A stretch of DNA of 6,610 nt from contig JAAYXN010000317.1 of the NCBI GenBank assembly GCA_012515885.1, forward strand, positions 1 through 6,610, in the 5' to 3' direction. This document shows positions 5,433 through 6,610 of the stretch, piece by piece. The DNA is from Rhodococcus sp. (in: high G+C Gram-positive bacteria) (lineage in GTDB: Bacteria; Actinomycetota; Actinomycetes; Mycobacteriales; Mycobacteriaceae). The number at the start of each line of letters is the position of its first letter. Position 1 is the first letter of the stretch. A program made the position numbers and the translations under genes. The notes beneath the pieces were generated by a model. It did no database searches, was not told where the DNA came from, and saw only the letters and a list, made by a program, of their open reading frames with translations.

Positions 5433-6610
5433 GACGATTCAGCGTAGGCGGAGGGTCGCGGCGGGTCGTCGGCCACCCCAGGTGGATGTGGCGTGGAACT
5501 AGTCGTGTTCACCCGCCACGGCAGCTGATTGCGGGTGGCCACAATGAGAACTCCAGCCATAAACACGGTGGCGATGGCCGCTTGGACGATGACGAACGGC
5601 GGGTACTCGCCGCCGTTGGGCATCAAGATGACGCTGACGACCGCGGAGAAAGCCACTGCCGGAATGCGGAAGGCAGGCGCGTTGGCCCACGCGGCGAGCG
5701 GGATCACCGCCCACAGCAGGTACCAGGGTTGAACCACCGGGAAGAGCAGCACGATCGCGCCCAGCGACACGCCCAGCGCGCCGACCGCGTGAATCCGTCC
5801 CGTCAGGACGGCGAGCAGCATCCGGACCGTGATGAACGCGGCGACGAGCGAGGCGATAGGACGGGTCAGGCTCAGAACCGCGGTGGTGTGGTCACCAAGC
5901 CCGAGGAGAACACCAACGAGCCCGGTCCCTAGGCCGAGGAGGGTTGGAATCGACATCCAACTGCGCACCGCGCTCGCGGTATTGAGGGTGTACAGCCAAC
6001 CCATACCCAGTCCGCTGGCGAAGCTCACGGCCACCAGTACCACCACCGACACCGATGCGAGTAACGCGGCAGCCATGAGTACGGTTTTCCAGCTGGCGCC
6101 CCACCGTCTAGCGAGGGCCATGCCCACAAAACCGAGAGCAAGTAGCGACGGGATCTTGATAGTTGCGGACAGGGCAATCAGTCCCGAGCCCGCCAATAGA
6201 AGCAGCAGGTTGGTCCCGCGTATCGGTGCGGATGATTCGATAGCGCGGAGCGCGAGTTCGACACCTACCAGCATCAAACCGATCATGAGCGCTTCGTTGT
6301 GGATACCCGCGACCAGGTGGAACAGCAGGAGGGGATTGGCAGCCCCTAGCCACAGGGCCGCTACCGGCGCAACGCCGCAGCGACGCGCCAAACGCGGAAG
6401 CGCCCACACAATCAACGCGACACCGACCAGGGCGAGTACCCGGTGCGACAAGATCCCCGCGAGGATGTTTTCGCCGGTCAGTCCCGTAATGCCCTCACCC
6501 ATCCACAAAAACAGTGGCCCATAGGGTGCGGGGGTGTCTCGCCAAATAGTAGGAACTGTTCGAGTCAAGACATGATCGACGCCCAGAGCACTCGCCGGCC
6601 CAATCAGATA
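5429..6610 (-). CDS. mptB: Polyprenol-phosphomannose-dependent alpha-1,6-mannosyltransferase, C-terminal part
   Basis: This is the C-terminal 393 residues of a GT-C fold membrane glycosyltransferase. The frame stays open to the window edge; the TTG at 6568 is an internal codon, since in-frame codons continue upstream (YLIGPASALGVDHV). Family members are about 550-600 aa, so roughly a third is missing, including the N-terminal catalytic loop. Conserved blocks, numbered from the edge, are WRDTPAPYGP (23-32), AGIHNEALM (101-109), KIPSLLALGF (152-161) and QPWYLLW (294-300). Around eight or more hydrophobic segments are visible. The tail after about residue 360 is hydrophilic and Pro/Ser-rich. MptB uses polyprenyl-phosphomannose on the outer membrane face to build the alpha-1,6-mannan core of lipomannan in Mycobacteriales. 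Assignment rests on these motifs and on neighbours ABC-ABC-ctaA; a paralogue such as MptA is less likely because of that gene order. Its stop overlaps the ATPase GTG. Confidence 0.85.

Noticed and set aside
5829..6524. A 231-codon open frame on the + strand across mptB
   Set aside because: Its Arg/Ser/Thr/Pro-rich composition is typical of an antisense shadow; the - strand encodes a recognisable mannosyltransferase.

Overview
The window looks like chromosomal DNA from a GC-rich actinomycete of the order Mycobacteriales (the Corynebacterium/Mycobacterium relatives). Three things point there: strong third-position GC bias; an mptB-type alpha-1,6-mannosyltransferase, an enzyme of lipomannan/lipoarabinomannan assembly in that order; and the gene order mptB - ABC ATPase - ABC permease - ctaA, which I recall as conserved there (Rv1459c-Rv1458c-Rv1457c-Rv1456c in M. 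tuberculosis, cg1766-cg1769 in C. glutamicum). No database search was run, and the genus cannot be fixed from this sequence alone.

Layout, left to right. Positions 1-360 (+): a small protein I do not recognise. 401-448: a near-perfect inverted repeat between two convergent genes, probably a bidirectional terminator. 484-1467 (-): ctaA, heme A synthase. 1566-1612: a second long hairpin, separating ctaA from its upstream neighbour. 1657-2100 (-): a stand-alone flavodoxin of the CysJ/MioC type. 2101-2323: an intergenic region dense in repeats (G-run repeat array, hairpin, phased GGTCAA repeats, palindrome). 2324-3484 (-): a CysJ-like FAD/NADPH reductase without a flavodoxin domain. 3485-3690: intergenic with palindromes and candidate promoters. 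3691-4491, 4488-5432 and 5429-6610 (all -): ABC-2 permease, ABC ATPase and the C-terminal part of the mannosyltransferase, joined by 4-base stop/start overlaps.

How the genes fit together. The right-hand half is a tightly coupled transcription unit, mptB then the two-component ABC transporter, for cell-envelope work; the transporter substrate is unknown. The middle is a two-gene cassette whose products together amount to one diflavin reductase (NADPH to FAD to FMN), split into separate proteins with separate translation signals and probably separate promoters. It sits where relatives, as I recall them, have the transporter next to ctaA. No sulfite reductase hemoprotein or other obvious acceptor lies in the window. 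The nearest redox enzyme is CtaA, whose two-step hydroxylation of heme O needs electrons, so an electron-supply link is a testable guess, not a conclusion.
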